DNA from: Branchiostoma floridae
Taxonomy: Eukaryota; Chordata; Leptocardii; Amphioxiformes; Branchiostomatidae
NCBI RefSeq assembly: GCF_000003815.2
Contig: NC_049985.1
Span: forward strand, 15,374,865-15,395,423
Length of the DNA: 20,559 nucleotides
Direction: 5' to 3'
Shown: in pieces, positions 1-11,675 of the stretch
Layout: each line of letters starts with the position of its first letter
Position numbering within the stretch: the stretch's first letter is position 1
Position numbers and translations under genes: made by a program
The notes under the pieces: model-generated
Seen by the model: only the letters and a program-made list of their open reading frames with translations
Told to the model about the DNA's origin: nothing
Database searches by the model: none

Positions 1-1224
1 CTGGGATGTCACATCATGTCAGTACTTTTATGCAGCGGAAGTCATGTTGAATAATTTATCTGCTGGAACATTGGAGGCAACAGGAGCCCCGACCACAACA
101 CAGAACACACCCTAGTAACCTTACAACTTAACACAGGCCATCGCTTCCAGTCTTATTCACTCTGCTGATGGATTATCCAAACCCAGGCTGAAGGCAGTTT
201 ATCAATAATTCAATAGGTACAGATGAGGAGACATGATATCATTGAGGAAGATTTACTGTATAAACACTTAGCGCTGTCAGAGATGACATTCAAAACAAAA
301 GTTCCTCTTAGCTTTGTATTTTGCCTTCCCTTTTCTTTTTTTCTTAAAAGTATTCGAACATCAATCAAAACTGCTTTTCTCTCTGGACAACAACCAATTG
401 AACTGTTAGCATATTGTGTGTTTTTTTGTGCCGGGGGATTGTTTGTACATGTATTTGTGACAGTGTTAGGTCTGTTCATTTTGGTTGTCGTTAACCCGAT
501 CGGTTAGGACAAAGCTCGGTAGTAAAAAGGTTAAACAGAGGTAATCATGAAATATTCACAAATGACAAACATGATTCTGTTGGGAAGCCTTTTCTAAAGC
601 GTGGACTAATCTTGTTTGTGTAGTAAGAAGTGTCATGTTTGTAGGTTTGTTGTGGATTGGATTGGGTTCCCTTCACATGGGACTGTTCCACTTCACTTGG
701 AGGGTAGAATTTGAACCCTCTAGTAGGATGGAAAAGTTAAAAACAGGACTACAGTACAGGCATGTTTTTCAACGTCATACGCAATCATGTCAATGTCTTC
801 ACCTCCTTTGCATATCAATTCATACTTGGAGTATAAAACCTTGCTAAGTGTCACAGATGAAAGATGGATGATACTTGAAACATCTGACCGTTTCCAAAAT
901 AACATCTAGCTGCTATTACATGTAGGTGTTTCATGCACATATGGTTTTATATTCATATCATTCCAAAATAACATTTCTCAAGAGATATATGTCTATGTAT
1001 GGAACATTTCTTCAAAATAACTAAGAAAAGGGGTAACCTTAAATTTTCTGGCCCTTCCTACCAGTAGCTTGAACTTGCAATTTCTCCTTCCCTACTCAAG
1101 TCAGATATGTTTATTTTGAGCCCTTTTTACACACATATGCTGTAACTGAAAGCATGTTACCAGTCTTTCCCTTTCTTTTCAAGAATAAAGTTTATGTCCA
1201 AAACATTTTCTAACCCTACGCCTA

Positions 1225-1460
1225 AACTTCCAATTGGTATCACCCGGAGGTGAAGCTAACCTTTCTCTAACACGAACTCGACACCCTTACCGCACTGTTC
1301 CTCTACCCCCCACTGATGTAGGCAAACACAAACGACACAAAAACAAGAACGCGCCCGTGTCAAAGGTCTCCGGTAATTTACGCAAGCATTCAGGGCGAGA
1401 TATCGGTAACGGGGACTTTTACGACAGGTGTTCAAAGGTGTGGCTTACCTGGTTATAACA
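1225..1460. other. CpG-richer patch inside the intron
   Basis: This 230-bp block has many more CpG dinucleotides and higher GC than the AT-rich sequence on either side. A plus-strand frame of about 70 codons stays open across it but resembles no protein I know and lacks an ATG at its start. It may be a regulatory patch, an old insertion or an unrecognised exon. Confidence 0.3.
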
Positions 1461-4400
1461 TAATGTTTACTAAATAATCTAGAAATTTTGAAGTAGTGTT
1501 GTTTTTCTTTCGGCTTAGTGAATACATGAGACTGGTTCGACTTCTGTATCGGATGTCAGTGCAAAACATGAAGTAGAGACACTAAACACAAATTATAGCA
1601 ACCACCCAACAACAAAAGCTAGGTCAACGTGGAACCAACTAAAGTCACATTTGATTTTTTTTCTGGTCTTAAATCGAATCCAAGAAACAAGCGATTATCC
1701 ATGCAACTGTTTAAGGAATGTCAAGTGCTTGTTGTGACCTGAGTTCAATATTTTACAGGCAATCTTAATTCAATTCTTTGGTTCCCTGATATGTCTTCTA
1801 CCAAACAAAACATTCAGGAACACACTAAAAATGAAGTGAAATTTCAAGGAATCTTTTGCCCTAAGGACTAGAATCAGGCATTCAACTGAATAAAGTTATA
1901 TTTTCATTTATACAATTCAATGCTTCCCAAAAATTGTAATTTACTGGTAACTATTCTCATAGAATACCTATGTAATAATATATTATTCTAAAAATCTAAG
2001 AATGTTGTCAAACTACAAACAATTTTTTTTTTCATTTATTGTGCATGGACTACATGGGCCCTGTAGTTGAAGATTCTTCTATCCAACTTCCAAGGAAACA
2101 AATTGGTCAGATTTTTCACAATACTCCAATTCAAACTCAGCGACCTGTGACTTTTCAATCTATTCTTCAGACCAAGCCTATCGGATTGATTACTAGCAGG
2201 CTTTGTGACTCAGGTTCACAACAAATCACTGGGCATACCAGAATCTAGGTTACCACTTGTACTGGTTAATTAAGTATTGATACAAGAATCTCTGACTACA
2301 TTGTACATGTATATACCTAATGTCTAAAGGACACTATGTACATTCAAGATGTTACAATATCCCAACTTCTGATTTCATAACAGATTGATAAATAAATTCT
2401 CACATTGAAATAGCAAACAATATCATGTGCTATCAATAATTTGGGAGAACATAATGTGCAGTTTCTAAAAATAAAGCATAGAAAATTTGATTACTTTTAA
2501 AAATATCACTAAGATTTTGTCAAAACTAAATCATTCCACAGTGTTCAAATTTCAACAGCAAACAAAAATATCTCACCAGTATTTTTTCTTTTAATACCAC
2601 AACTACTTTCCTTAAGTTTCAATGAAGAAACATACTACCCATGTAGTATCTATCCTCAGCCATTCATTTCATTTCCTTTTAAACATTGTTTCTTTCATTG
2701 GACTTTTTTTTTTAGCTAGATTTAGAAATTTGCATTAGAATCTTTGGTATACCTCTCTTATTGGTGGATATAGTACTTGGCGACACAAGTCCTAGTCACC
2801 TGGATCCACATAAGTTATGACCAATTCATTATCCAAGACATGTTAACTATTGTAAAACACCTAGCAACAGCCATCCTCGCTCTTGTGGTATAAAGCGACT
2901 GTTTCTTTTTAAAACAGTCTTTCTAATGAAAAATGTAAAACAAGTGGCTAGGGTAAATCTACTAAATGACTCCTTGAATCATCTTCTGTTATTCAAGTAC
3001 ATGATGATTGGACAATAAAATTTAATTCTACGTGGCAATATTCTTCCCTTTTGTTGTCGGCAACATACCACATAGTCCTTGACACAAGCGTATAAACACA
3101 CACGGAGGTCTTCTTATTAACAGAATAACACAACTGCACACATGACATTAAATAAACAGACACACTTGGAAGGAATGGGTACATAAAATACTAAAATAGG
3201 TACTTAATTCTGGGGCACAAGCCTTTTGTTCATAGATAAATATAGAATGTTAAATAGTTGATGCGTTTTCAACTCATAGGATGCAAAGGCAGCAATGTTG
3301 CCTTTTTTTACAACGCAATGGCTTTGCCCAATGTTTTCAGTATTTTTATGGTAGATTATACTAAAAGATGACATTTTGTGTGAACTTCTCCTAACGAAGT
3401 TAAACTAAAAAGATTCAAATGGTAGAAAATCTCTAACCAAGAGCTTGTTGTGTCATGTGAAGTCAAGTATACAAGGTTATTGGCAGGACTATACAAAGAA
3501 TGTCAGAAACTTATAATTACCACTACATGCTAGGGACACATGTACTTCTGGTATGTGGTACACTATGGTGATCTCAAAGAATGCAGACACCTTGCCACAA
3601 GCAATAACTGTATCTAAGTCCCCTTCCCAAACTTTCCTAAAGAATTCTACCCCAACTCTACGCTAGGTACCTACAGTAAGCCATAAGAATGTAGTTCATA
3701 CAACGTCTGTGACGCTTTTGTGTGATTGTGCCAGAGGGCCAATACAGGGCCACCATCACCCAGGCACTCAGCCATTCACAAGTTGTAAATGTTTGTTAGC
3801 CTGTGCCTTTATTTCTGTGGACCTCCCTCTATGGGTAATGACGAAATGTGACCTAGAATCGATGGGCAATGATTTACAGCGTTGTTGGGTCCTACATTTT
3901 GTAGTTCTTAGACAAGGTGAAGGTAATACAGAAGTATGAAATTTCAAAGATGCACAACATAAGGAAGGCAAAGGCTGACTCAGACAATGATATGCACAAT
4001 TGATATATTGAAAAATATAGCATGCAAGAGGATTAAACTACAAGTAAATAATAATTACTTAAATCTCTATAATCCTGCAACAAACAATTAAAACTTGTAT
4101 ATATATATGGGGTTTACCACTGACAGTTGTTTTTTGTTTGCTTCTTTTACTTTAAGGGATGCAAATTAAACTTTTCCATGATCTTACTTTAAGTCCACTC
4201 GAATCCTCCTTTACTGGTGCAAATTGAAGAAATCATAACAAAGAATTTGATTCTGCACACAACGGTCAAATCGCTCACTAATAACTGCATAATAATAGTA
4301 TTATCTACAAATAACAGCTGCCATATCTTAAATTTGTACCAATATTATTAGTATTATTATAACAAAAGACCCATATCCATATTTAGGATTCCCTGTGACC

Positions 4401-4865
4401 AGTAATGATCAGTTCCCTGGAGATATTTCAATGATCCGTGGCCTCAGAATAAGGTGATAACAGGATTGTGTGGGGACGATAATGGGATTATGGAGTCCTG
4501 AGAAGTTCATTATACAGTAAGTGAATTATGGAATGGAGGAGGGAGGAGGGGACAGCAGGATTGATAATGCAATAAAAGTTGTCCTAGAAGGAAGCAGACT
4601 ACCACAAATTATCACAGTATCATAATAACAAGAAGAGAACTATTTGTACCGTGCAACTGAAAATTACAACTGATAAATACTAGTTATTACTAAAAGAATA
4701 TAATACATGACATTGGTTGAATTTCAGTCTTTAAAAAAATCAAAGTTGCAAGGAAAAATGTAAAGCATTTGATTCAATATTCGAGAGAACGAAGAACAAT
4801 TCTGCTTTTTTTAAAACTATTCCAAGAAATTTAGAACTTAAAAATGCATCATCAAACTGCAGTTG

Positions 4866-4914
4866 TTCAGACCAAGGAGGTTAAAAAGGTCTTTTTTAAC
4901 CTCCTTGTTCAGAC
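4866..4914. mobile_element. Ultra-short palindromic insertion A with 7-bp direct repeats
   Basis: A 35-bp element (4873-4907) has perfect 15-bp arms: CAAGGAGGTTAAAAA at 4873-4887 and its complement at 4893-4907, with a 5-nt spacer GGTCT. It is flanked on both sides by TTCAGAC (4866-4872 and 4908-4914). The termini CAAGGAGGTT/AACCTCCTTG are identical to those of the element at 13065-13086. The pattern fits a terminal-inverted-repeat element cut down to its ends, with a 7-bp target-site duplication. The family is not one I recognise. Confidence 0.65.
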
Positions 4915-5099
4915 CCTCACTATCTATGTGTGGGGGAGCATACTAGTAGGCAAAACATTTACCACATGTGAACAGTTTGGTGGTCTAAATCTTGGCAACA
5001 CAAGAGTCCTGCCTGTTTAAACAGAGCAAAACATTGGATACAGCAGGGTGCTCCGTTTTATAAACTGTTGACTGTCCACAGCACCTCATAACCCAACAG

Positions 5100-5350
5100 T
5101 AAACAGACTACGCCCGAGGATAGCCTCCCCAGATCAACACGTCACGTACGGCTCGACATGCTTTCTGGGTACCGCCACTGCACAAAGCGAGCCACACGCG
5201 ACAAATCGAGCAAAACTAGGCCAGAACACACAGAACGTGAGGCGAACAATCCAGACGCGCAATAAACGCAAACGCGAATTTCCCCCTGTCCAAATAAGGC
5301 TACCTCCTGCAGAGATACCCTCGTAACGTTTATCGGGCGGTACGGGTCGA
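5100..5350. promoter_or_regulatory. Small CpG-island-like patch in the intron
   Basis: About two dozen CpG dinucleotides fall within roughly 250 bp here, while the flanking intron has almost none. It includes CACGTCACGTACGG, close to E-box and CRE-like motifs, and runs of CGC/GCG. Methylation depletes CpG in most animal introns, so this density suggests an unmethylated regulatory element such as an alternative promoter or enhancer. No exon is recognised next to it. Confidence 0.35.
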
Positions 5351-5505
5351 TGGCTGCAAATGTTTGCCGTGTTGTCTCATCATATCAGCCTGACTTTTGT
5401 GTGGGATAAACAAATACAACTGTTGGCAACGTCTCCTGTTTATACAACACGGATGCTTGGGCCAATGGCATTCGTCTCTCATGCTTTTTCCTGGTGAGTG
5501 TTTAC

Positions 5506-6010
5506 ATTTTTGGCAGGACAGGTGGACAACATGAGAGTACAACTATTTAGAAACATGACACACACTCCCTCCTCTACAATTAATGGTAAGTCCCTGAAAT
5601 CATATAGTATCCCACTCCCTGTAAATAGTGCACAGCCCCTGATAAACTTAACCAAGCATAACCTCCATTTTTGACAGGACAGGTGGACAACATGAGAGTA
5701 GAGCTTTTAGAATCTAGACCTACACTCCCTCCTCTATGACTAATGGTAAGTCCCTGATATGTGAAACCATGGAGCATCTTCCTCCTTCCATGTACATACT
5801 GCACAGCCCCTGATAGACTAAGCTCAGCATCCAAGCATAACCTCCATTTTTGGCAGGACAGGTGGATAAGATAAGAGTAGAATCCTTACCTACACTCCCT
5901 CTTCAACGATTAACGGCAAGTCCCTGATATGTGAAACCATAAATCCTCCCTCTGGTAAATACCGAACAGCCCCTGATAAACTCAAAGCCAAGCATCCAAG
6001 CATAACCTCC
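5506..6010. repeat. Three-copy tandem repeat, about 160-180 bp units
   Basis: Three diverged units run head to tail: 5506-5666, 5667-5845 and 5846-6010. Each begins ATTTTTGrCAGGACAGGTGG, passes TACACTCCCTC and GCAAGTCCCTGA/GTAAGTCCCTGA, then ACAGCCCCTGATA, and ends AAGCATAACCTCC. A partial fourth start (AAATTTGACC) follows at 6011. Unit lengths of 161, 179 and 165 bp are not a common multiple of three, so the minus-strand open frames that echo GGYAW and LSGAV peptides are by-products of the repeat rather than a coding array. It looks like a small intronic satellite. Confidence 0.75.
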
Positions 6011-6267
6011 AAATTTGACCATTACCAGTGAGACAGTGCAGCTGTGAACAGGATTACCCACACTTCCATGCAGATCAACTGGGATTTCTGCCCATTGATT
6101 TTGCACAGCCAGTGCTGATCAATAGGGATTTTACAAAACACTACAGCCTGTTACGACAAGTCCACATGTAGCTATATTGGTTTCCAATACAGTTTCTATA
6201 CAACAGGGGCAATTACGACATCAAGTTCTAAATGCTTTTAGAGTCTAGTCACTCCGTCATCTCACAA

Positions 6268-6591
6268 TATAGTAAAACTTTAACTAGTGACCACCGCTGT
6301 ATAAAGACAACCTTGAAATTGTGGCCTATTGGTCAATTTTTGCCTATTGACCTATGCAAAAGAATCCTGTCTGTAATGGTCACCTACCTACCGTAACCAT
6401 TTCTGAGTGGTCAGTTAGGCAGAGAGGTTGGAATTGTGAATCTGTCTAACACTTGACACAGACTGACAAGAGTTGAAACTACCAAGATGACCACCCAGGA
6501 GACCGATAAAATATGGTCTATATGGACAGGTGGTCACTTAAGAACTGTCCTTATACAGAACCCAGTGGTCACTTGTATAGCTTTGACTGTA
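6268..6591. mobile_element. TA-flanked MITE, Tc1/mariner-pogo-like ends
   Basis: The left end (TATAGTAAAACTTTA then CTAGTGACCACCG) and the complement of the right end (TACAGTCAAAGCTATA then CAAGTGACCACTG) form imperfect terminal inverted repeats of about 28 bp. The dinucleotide TA sits outside each end (6268-6269 and 6590-6591), as expected for the TA target duplication of the Tc1/mariner superfamily. Ends of the type CAGTCAAAC with GTGACCAC just inside are common in non-autonomous invertebrate elements of this kind. The 320-bp interior has more GTGGTCA-type subterminal motifs and no transposase. Confidence 0.6.
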
Positions 6592-8742
6592 CAAAGAACA
6601 CATATCCTAGTACCACAACTTCAGAGTTTCGTCTTTTTCCGAATTAAAAAGACTACACCGAGGAACCTTGGTTTAGATACAGTCGTCCACAATTTACAAT
6701 ACCTTATCATACATGTAATCAACTGGCAAACAGTTAGAAGCAAACATGTCTACTGACTCCCAAACCTCTGTATACAAGCCCTCAGCAACTTAGTTACGAT
6801 AGGCATGTAGCAGTAGAATGTACATTAAATGTACATACACACGTCATCTCATTCCGATTTATAGATCGCTATACTTTTCTCATTGCCCAAGACTGCATAT
6901 ACATATTTCGTTCAAGATACTTTCTATTCATTCAACACATTCACAAAATCTACCAGTACCAGCATACCAGGTACTGTTCATTTTGCCAACCTTTACCATG
7001 GTGTGTACGCAAGTGCCAACCAGCATTTCTACTAAATACAAAACCGGTCAACTTTCACGGTTTTCCCAAAGACACCATGCATGGCATCCTTTAAACTTCT
7101 CCTCCATTCTTGCCAACAAAGGGGCTGATAACATGCCGTCTAAAAACAGCTGTCTGTTACATAAAGGAGGGTAAAGTGAGAGCGCCGGCATTGTGTCTTC
7201 GCTATCGTTCACTTATGCTGTACAAACGCAGAAAACCCACATTATTCAATGGGGTATTTAGGGTGGAACCAAGCAGCTTTCTATGGACCCTGGTTTCTAG
7301 CTTTCACCAAGAACTGATGACACAGAATCAGTGGTAAGAACAAATGTTGAAAATATAAGGAACAAATTTCCATGGTCTTCAAAAGGACTATGTTTTCTCT
7401 GAGCCATTAAAGAGTATTTTCCATGTGAAAGGGACCAATTTTCCCTATGGAATATAGAAAGCAGGTGGCCCAACTCCTAAGGAATGGTCTATAATTTCTA
7501 TATCAAGGTTGACTGCACATATCCATTAAAAGCAAGCTGGTGCAAACCTTTTATTACAAAGTAATGACAATTGTCTTTATACTATTCTGCAGAGAATATT
7601 GTATGTTATTGCATAATACCCAAATTCTCCACAATAATATTATACATTTGTAATGTTCAGTGTATGTTAGAAATTTCAACATCTATGATATGAAATTGGA
7701 ATACTGTATTTTTTCAATCTTGTAAAATGAATAAAAGGCCTAGAATTGGTATTGATGATGTCACCGTAGAGAGATTTTTCATGAATAAAATTATGTCAAA
7801 TGGCCCAGTCAAATGGTTTTGTGATAAGTACATTTTGTATTTTACTGTCCCCTTTTACATGCTTCTAATTATAATGACCCCTTGTCTGCCTCTGTTGTCT
7901 TCTTTACTGGGTCATAGAGTTATGCTCTATATATAGCTCTCAAACAATTAAAGACTTAAAAAATCTACTGGATATTGTAAGGTTTCTATTTAACATTTCT
8001 ACAAGCGTAGCCTAATTTAAATATGCAGGCACTAGCCAAATTTCCATACAAACTTTCATATGTTAGCCATTGTTGGCAAGGGACAACCATTCTATAAACA
8101 TCTTGACTTTCTCAAAACCAAACTATTTTGGGCTTTGATTTATATCATTATTTCATGCTTTATATTAAAAGAAATATTTCACATGATATTTAGTACAAAA
8201 AATGGATAATAGATGCAAAAACTTGCTAGCAAATGTTGCAATTAGCATCCTACATTGTAGTTTGTACTCTGTTTATACATGTAGTCTTCATAGTACTAAT
8301 AGAATTTCACTGTTTGTCTCCATATATTTGGTGTAAATGGTTTTATACTGCAATTCCAAAATCCCAACAACATAGTATGTAAGTTTTAAAGCCTTTAAAA
8401 AAGGCACCCACCAGAATCCATATTGTTGACAAAGCAAGGACGGCTGTTTACTAAGTTTTGGGATCTGTTTAGGGCTAGTTTTCTTTAGGAGAAATCAAGC
8501 ATGACTCCACGGATCTCCATGGATAAAACCTGCTGTCTTTAGCTACAGCCTGGCATTGTGGTACAGATTAGAGATGCTTTCTGTGTGCAGGGAGGTCTGA
8601 ATATCCATTGGTAAACTGTTTTGGGTGGTGTCCAGGGTAGAGCTAATGATGCGAAACTAGTCATATATACAATCAAGGAAGAAAGCAAAAGTATCATAGC
8701 CACTATACATATATAAGGAATTCTGCATTCTTTTCCTAGGCC

Positions 8743-8893
8743 TTAGGTTTAGCCCTCTTCTAAATATAATAGTCAGAGGGTTGCAACTGTTGGAAGCAGA
8801 CTAAAACAAGACTGGACTCTAGGCTAACATATCTTGCAACATTGTTTCATTTCATTAATGCCTGGCAAAAGTCCCCTGATTAACGTTAATGAA
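8743..8893. repeat. Dispersed repeat, copy 1
   Basis: This 151-bp block starts TTAGGTTTAG and ends GTTAATGAA. It matches 10865-11005 in the same orientation, sharing GTCAGAGGGTTGCAACTGTT, AACATTGTTTCATTT and TGCCTGGCAAAAGTCCCCTG. Copy 1 has an extra GGACTCTAGG after AAGACT. It is non-coding; the class is unknown. Confidence 0.7.
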
Positions 8894-9202
8894 CAAGAAT
8901 AACTTGAAACATGGTACCATCCTCGGAAGTTGTACAAGTTATACATGTAGATGGACAGTTCTAAGTATATTTTACCAAGGACGTTATATGATTGTAGACA
9001 TACCGAGTCGAACAAAGGGAAAGTTAAAATGGCCTAAGGGATCACAGACCCTATTTACATATGTACACTTCTTAATTAATCCTAATCATCATAATGACTT
9101 GTCATTCTTGCCTCTGCAGTCTGGAATATAACATGTACATTTGCATATATATTGCTAAGTTGAGAATGAATGAGTGCTAAGATAGAATATCATATTTCTT
9201 AC

Positions 9203-9248
9203 CTTCTCCATCTTTAAACTTCTTGATGGCCACCATTTCCTTGGTCTC
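9203..9248 (-). CDS. CDKL5: CDKL5-like kinase, third coding exon (46 nt)
   Basis: This exon encodes ETKEMVAIKKFKDGE plus one base. It carries kinase subdomain II: in VAIK, Lys33 of the joined protein is the lysine that in active kinases contacts the ATP phosphates and salt-bridges to the C-helix glutamate. The acceptor has the tract CCCCCTTTTCTTGTTTATTGTAG-like pyrimidine run (9249-9271) and the donor is GTAAGA. The match to CDKL5 (family memory: ETHEIVAIKKFKDSE) is nearly residue for residue. The exon ends in phase 1, so the next exon should begin by completing a codon starting with G. That exon, expected to encode the C-helix, was not found in 1-9202, so it lies left of the window. Confidence 0.9.
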
Positions 9249-9984
9249 CTACAATAAACAAGAAAAGGGGGTTAACATTTGAAATCAAAGCACTGGTGTG
9301 TCAGTTATTATTTCTAATGGTAAAACTGGTGCAACGATTTCCCCTTTCATAAATTTCGAATGCTGTATGTGATTTCTACACGTCATTCCTTTATTTAAGA
9401 CAACTTAATAAGTTAATGGTAGGATATAGTCATCAGCAATTGCAACAAAAAATTTAATATTTGTGGGTCATTCTTTCGTAGTATGACTATAAGTATAAAG
9501 CTACTATAAAAAATCACATGGCATGCACAAAAGAAACATTTTCTATACAAATCTTTCCAACACTATAGATACCCATGCTTTTGTCAACGTTAAAAGTACC
9601 ACCATATAACACTGCATTTGTTGTCAGAGTATGTACATATTGTACGTATCCGATAGCACTTGAATTCCTAAGAAGAAAAACTTCAAGGGTAATAAAACAT
9701 GTTACAGCTATAGCTACCAGCTGTTTTCACACAACCACCTTTACAACCATTTTCCCACAATCTCCAATTCCCTCCTTCATCTTAATTAAACCTTCGAGTT
9801 CTTGAAAGTTGCCCGACTCTCTCCCAAATATTTACTCGCACAAAATTGATACATAACTCCTACCTATTGAGAATGCGGTGTTGCATATACAGCATATGAG
9901 TGTGTGTTAAAGTTTATGGGCAGTGAGGCACAAAGTTTATGTTACCAGTAGTCCGATTGTTTGCTCTGCTTTCGAAAATGCCAA

Positions 9985-10140
9985 GATGGTCACGTACAGT
10001 GGGGTAACCATGCCGATACGGGGCCGGTTGCGTATTTGCGGATATCCTCGAGCAGGTACAAAGGTATTAAACAGGTGGCCCGGGTCAGGTGTTTGACCAA
10101 AGTTTGCCGAGATTTGATAATACGCAGGAAAATATTTCAG
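9985..10140. other. CpG-richer patch in the second intron
   Basis: A 150-bp block with clustered CpG (GCCGATACGGGGCCGG region and following) stands out from its AT-rich surroundings. A plus-strand frame is open through it but does not look like a known protein. Regulatory use is only a guess. Confidence 0.25.
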
Positions 10141-10864
10141 TAGTTAGATATTACACAATGTGCACATGTATGTGCATTGATTTGAGTGCAGTCTGATTAG
10201 AAAACTAGATTCCGGGGAAAAGGTACAAGATATAAACTGTAAAAACAAATCACAGTAGATCTATACTCAATATTGATTAATTCATGCACATTTAATTTAT
10301 GCTATTTGTTACTTGGAATGTACACGTAGTCATTTTCTTGGAGTTCTGTTTAAACCGTCCTTTGTTCATTTCTAATGAATAACTCTTGATATTTCACCCA
10401 AATTGATTTTAGCCGTTAACTTACAGTCAACATATTGGGTACTGCAAGCTCCTTGTCAAAATTCACCCAACCATTCATAATTTCACTTTAACCTTTATGA
10501 ATGCATACCATTGTGCTTTGAGCCTTAGGAATTTCTTTTTCCCAAAACTTGGCAGTGAAAAATGTTCTTATCAGCAAGTCCTCAAGGCTATACATTTCAC
10601 TCCTAACATATGATATATTACTATTATCTAATCTATTTTCCCTGGGTTAGATACACCCCAGGTATGGATGTCTGTTTGGAACTGATAAACTCAAAATGTT
10701 GGAAGCTTCAAGCCCTGTACTGTAGTCCTTAAGGGGCTTTTCATTAATATCACAGGGTGTGTCAAAGATGGCAATCTTCAAAACAAATGGGGCTTTTATG
10801 ATATGCTATATAGCATTACAAAACAGTTTGATGAAACAAAACTGTAACCTGGAGTCCAGTCTTG

Positions 10865-11005
10865 TTAGGTTTAGACCTCTTCTAATGGTCAGAGGGTTGC
10901 AACTGTTGGGAGCAGCTAAAACAGCTAAAACAAGACTAACGAATCTTCCAACATTGTTTCATTTTATTCATGCCTGGCAAAAGTCCCCTGATTGACGTTA
11001 ATGAA
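10865..11005. repeat. Dispersed repeat, copy 2
   Basis: The second copy of the 8743-8893 repeat, 141 bp. AGTCTTGTT just at its left edge (from about 10857) is complementary to the internal AACAAGACT near 10929-10937, so part of it can form a stem. The flank GGAGTCCAGTCTTG is also the complement of a piece present only inside copy 1, suggesting that each copy kept different parts of a longer, partly inverted element. Confidence 0.7.
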
Positions 11006-11598
11006 TTTTCCCTCCACACCACCCATAATCCACAATCTGCCATCTCAAAAAAACACTGAAAAACTCAAAGAGATCACGTTTCATTTGAGAAGCTGCTTTT
11101 TTAATCAGAAAGCTTTCCTGTTTTCCTAGACAACAAAGGAAGTTCAGAAATGTGTTCTTTGTAAAGTAGATCTAAGCTGTCATCTAAAACTGAATCTTGT
11201 GATATGTACTTACCCTGTAATTTTAATGGTGCCATATGGACTTTGTGACGGGCTCTGTGTAGATGTGTGTAACAGTCTTCTGATAATAATGTGTTGTATT
11301 ATCTTATACCTGATTACTAGTATTACACATTTCTGAGAGTTTGCATAAGGGGGGGGTTCACTGACAATGCATTACACTGAATTCAGAAGAACACTTTATG
11401 TACAAATGTATTACGCTAGAATAAAGGAAGGTGACTACATGAATTTGGTCGCCTCGCTGCGAATTTTGCAAATAAGATGGTCTTCCCAATTAACTACTGG
11501 AAAGCAAAATAAACTGCCTACAATTTACAGATAAGAGCATGTTGACCCTCATTTCTGTGAGAAGTTTGAAAATCTATATGACTCTTTTATGAGGGTTT

Positions 11599-11675
11599 AT
11601 GCCTGGTACAGTGGAAACAATTTGAGGTCTAGCGGTAGGGATTTTTTTTTTTGACCTATTGTACCATCCAGGCAT
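11599..11675. repeat. Imperfect hairpin around a T12 run
   Basis: ATGCCTGGTACA (11599-11610) is complementary to the outer parts of TGTACCATCCAGGCAT (11660-11675, with a 4-nt bulge), and an inner AGGTC/GACCT pair lies inside. The spacer includes a run of T. It could be a foldback remnant; no direct repeats were seen at its edges. Confidence 0.35.

Larger units (their letters stand above)
1..9202 (-). other. CDKL5-like third intron, incomplete, with repeats
   Basis: From the donor at 9202 to the left edge I find no continuation exon of the kinase, so this appears to be a single intron longer than 9.2 kb. It is AT-rich and mostly featureless (1-1220, 1460-4860, 6600-8740). It contains CpG-rich patches, a palindromic insertion, a tandem repeat, a MITE and a dispersed repeat, each listed separately. 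A small or poorly conserved exon could have been missed by eye. Confidence 0.6.

Noticed and set aside
223-507. 94-codon hydrophobic plus-strand frame and its antisense partner
   Set aside because: Hydrophobicity comes from T-rich DNA; no start context, splice sites or family match.
5580-6106. Minus-strand frames with repeated GGYAW / LSGAV peptides
   Set aside because: They arise from the tandem DNA repeat; unit lengths are not a common multiple of three and frames change between units.
6818-7174. 118-codon plus-strand open frame
   Set aside because: Low-complexity intronic composition, no recognised motif, no splice context; consistent with chance.
1-9202. Further CDKL5-like exons, such as the C-helix or catalytic-loop exon
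   Set aside because: I looked on the minus strand for the expected conserved segments with flanking GT-AG sites and found none.
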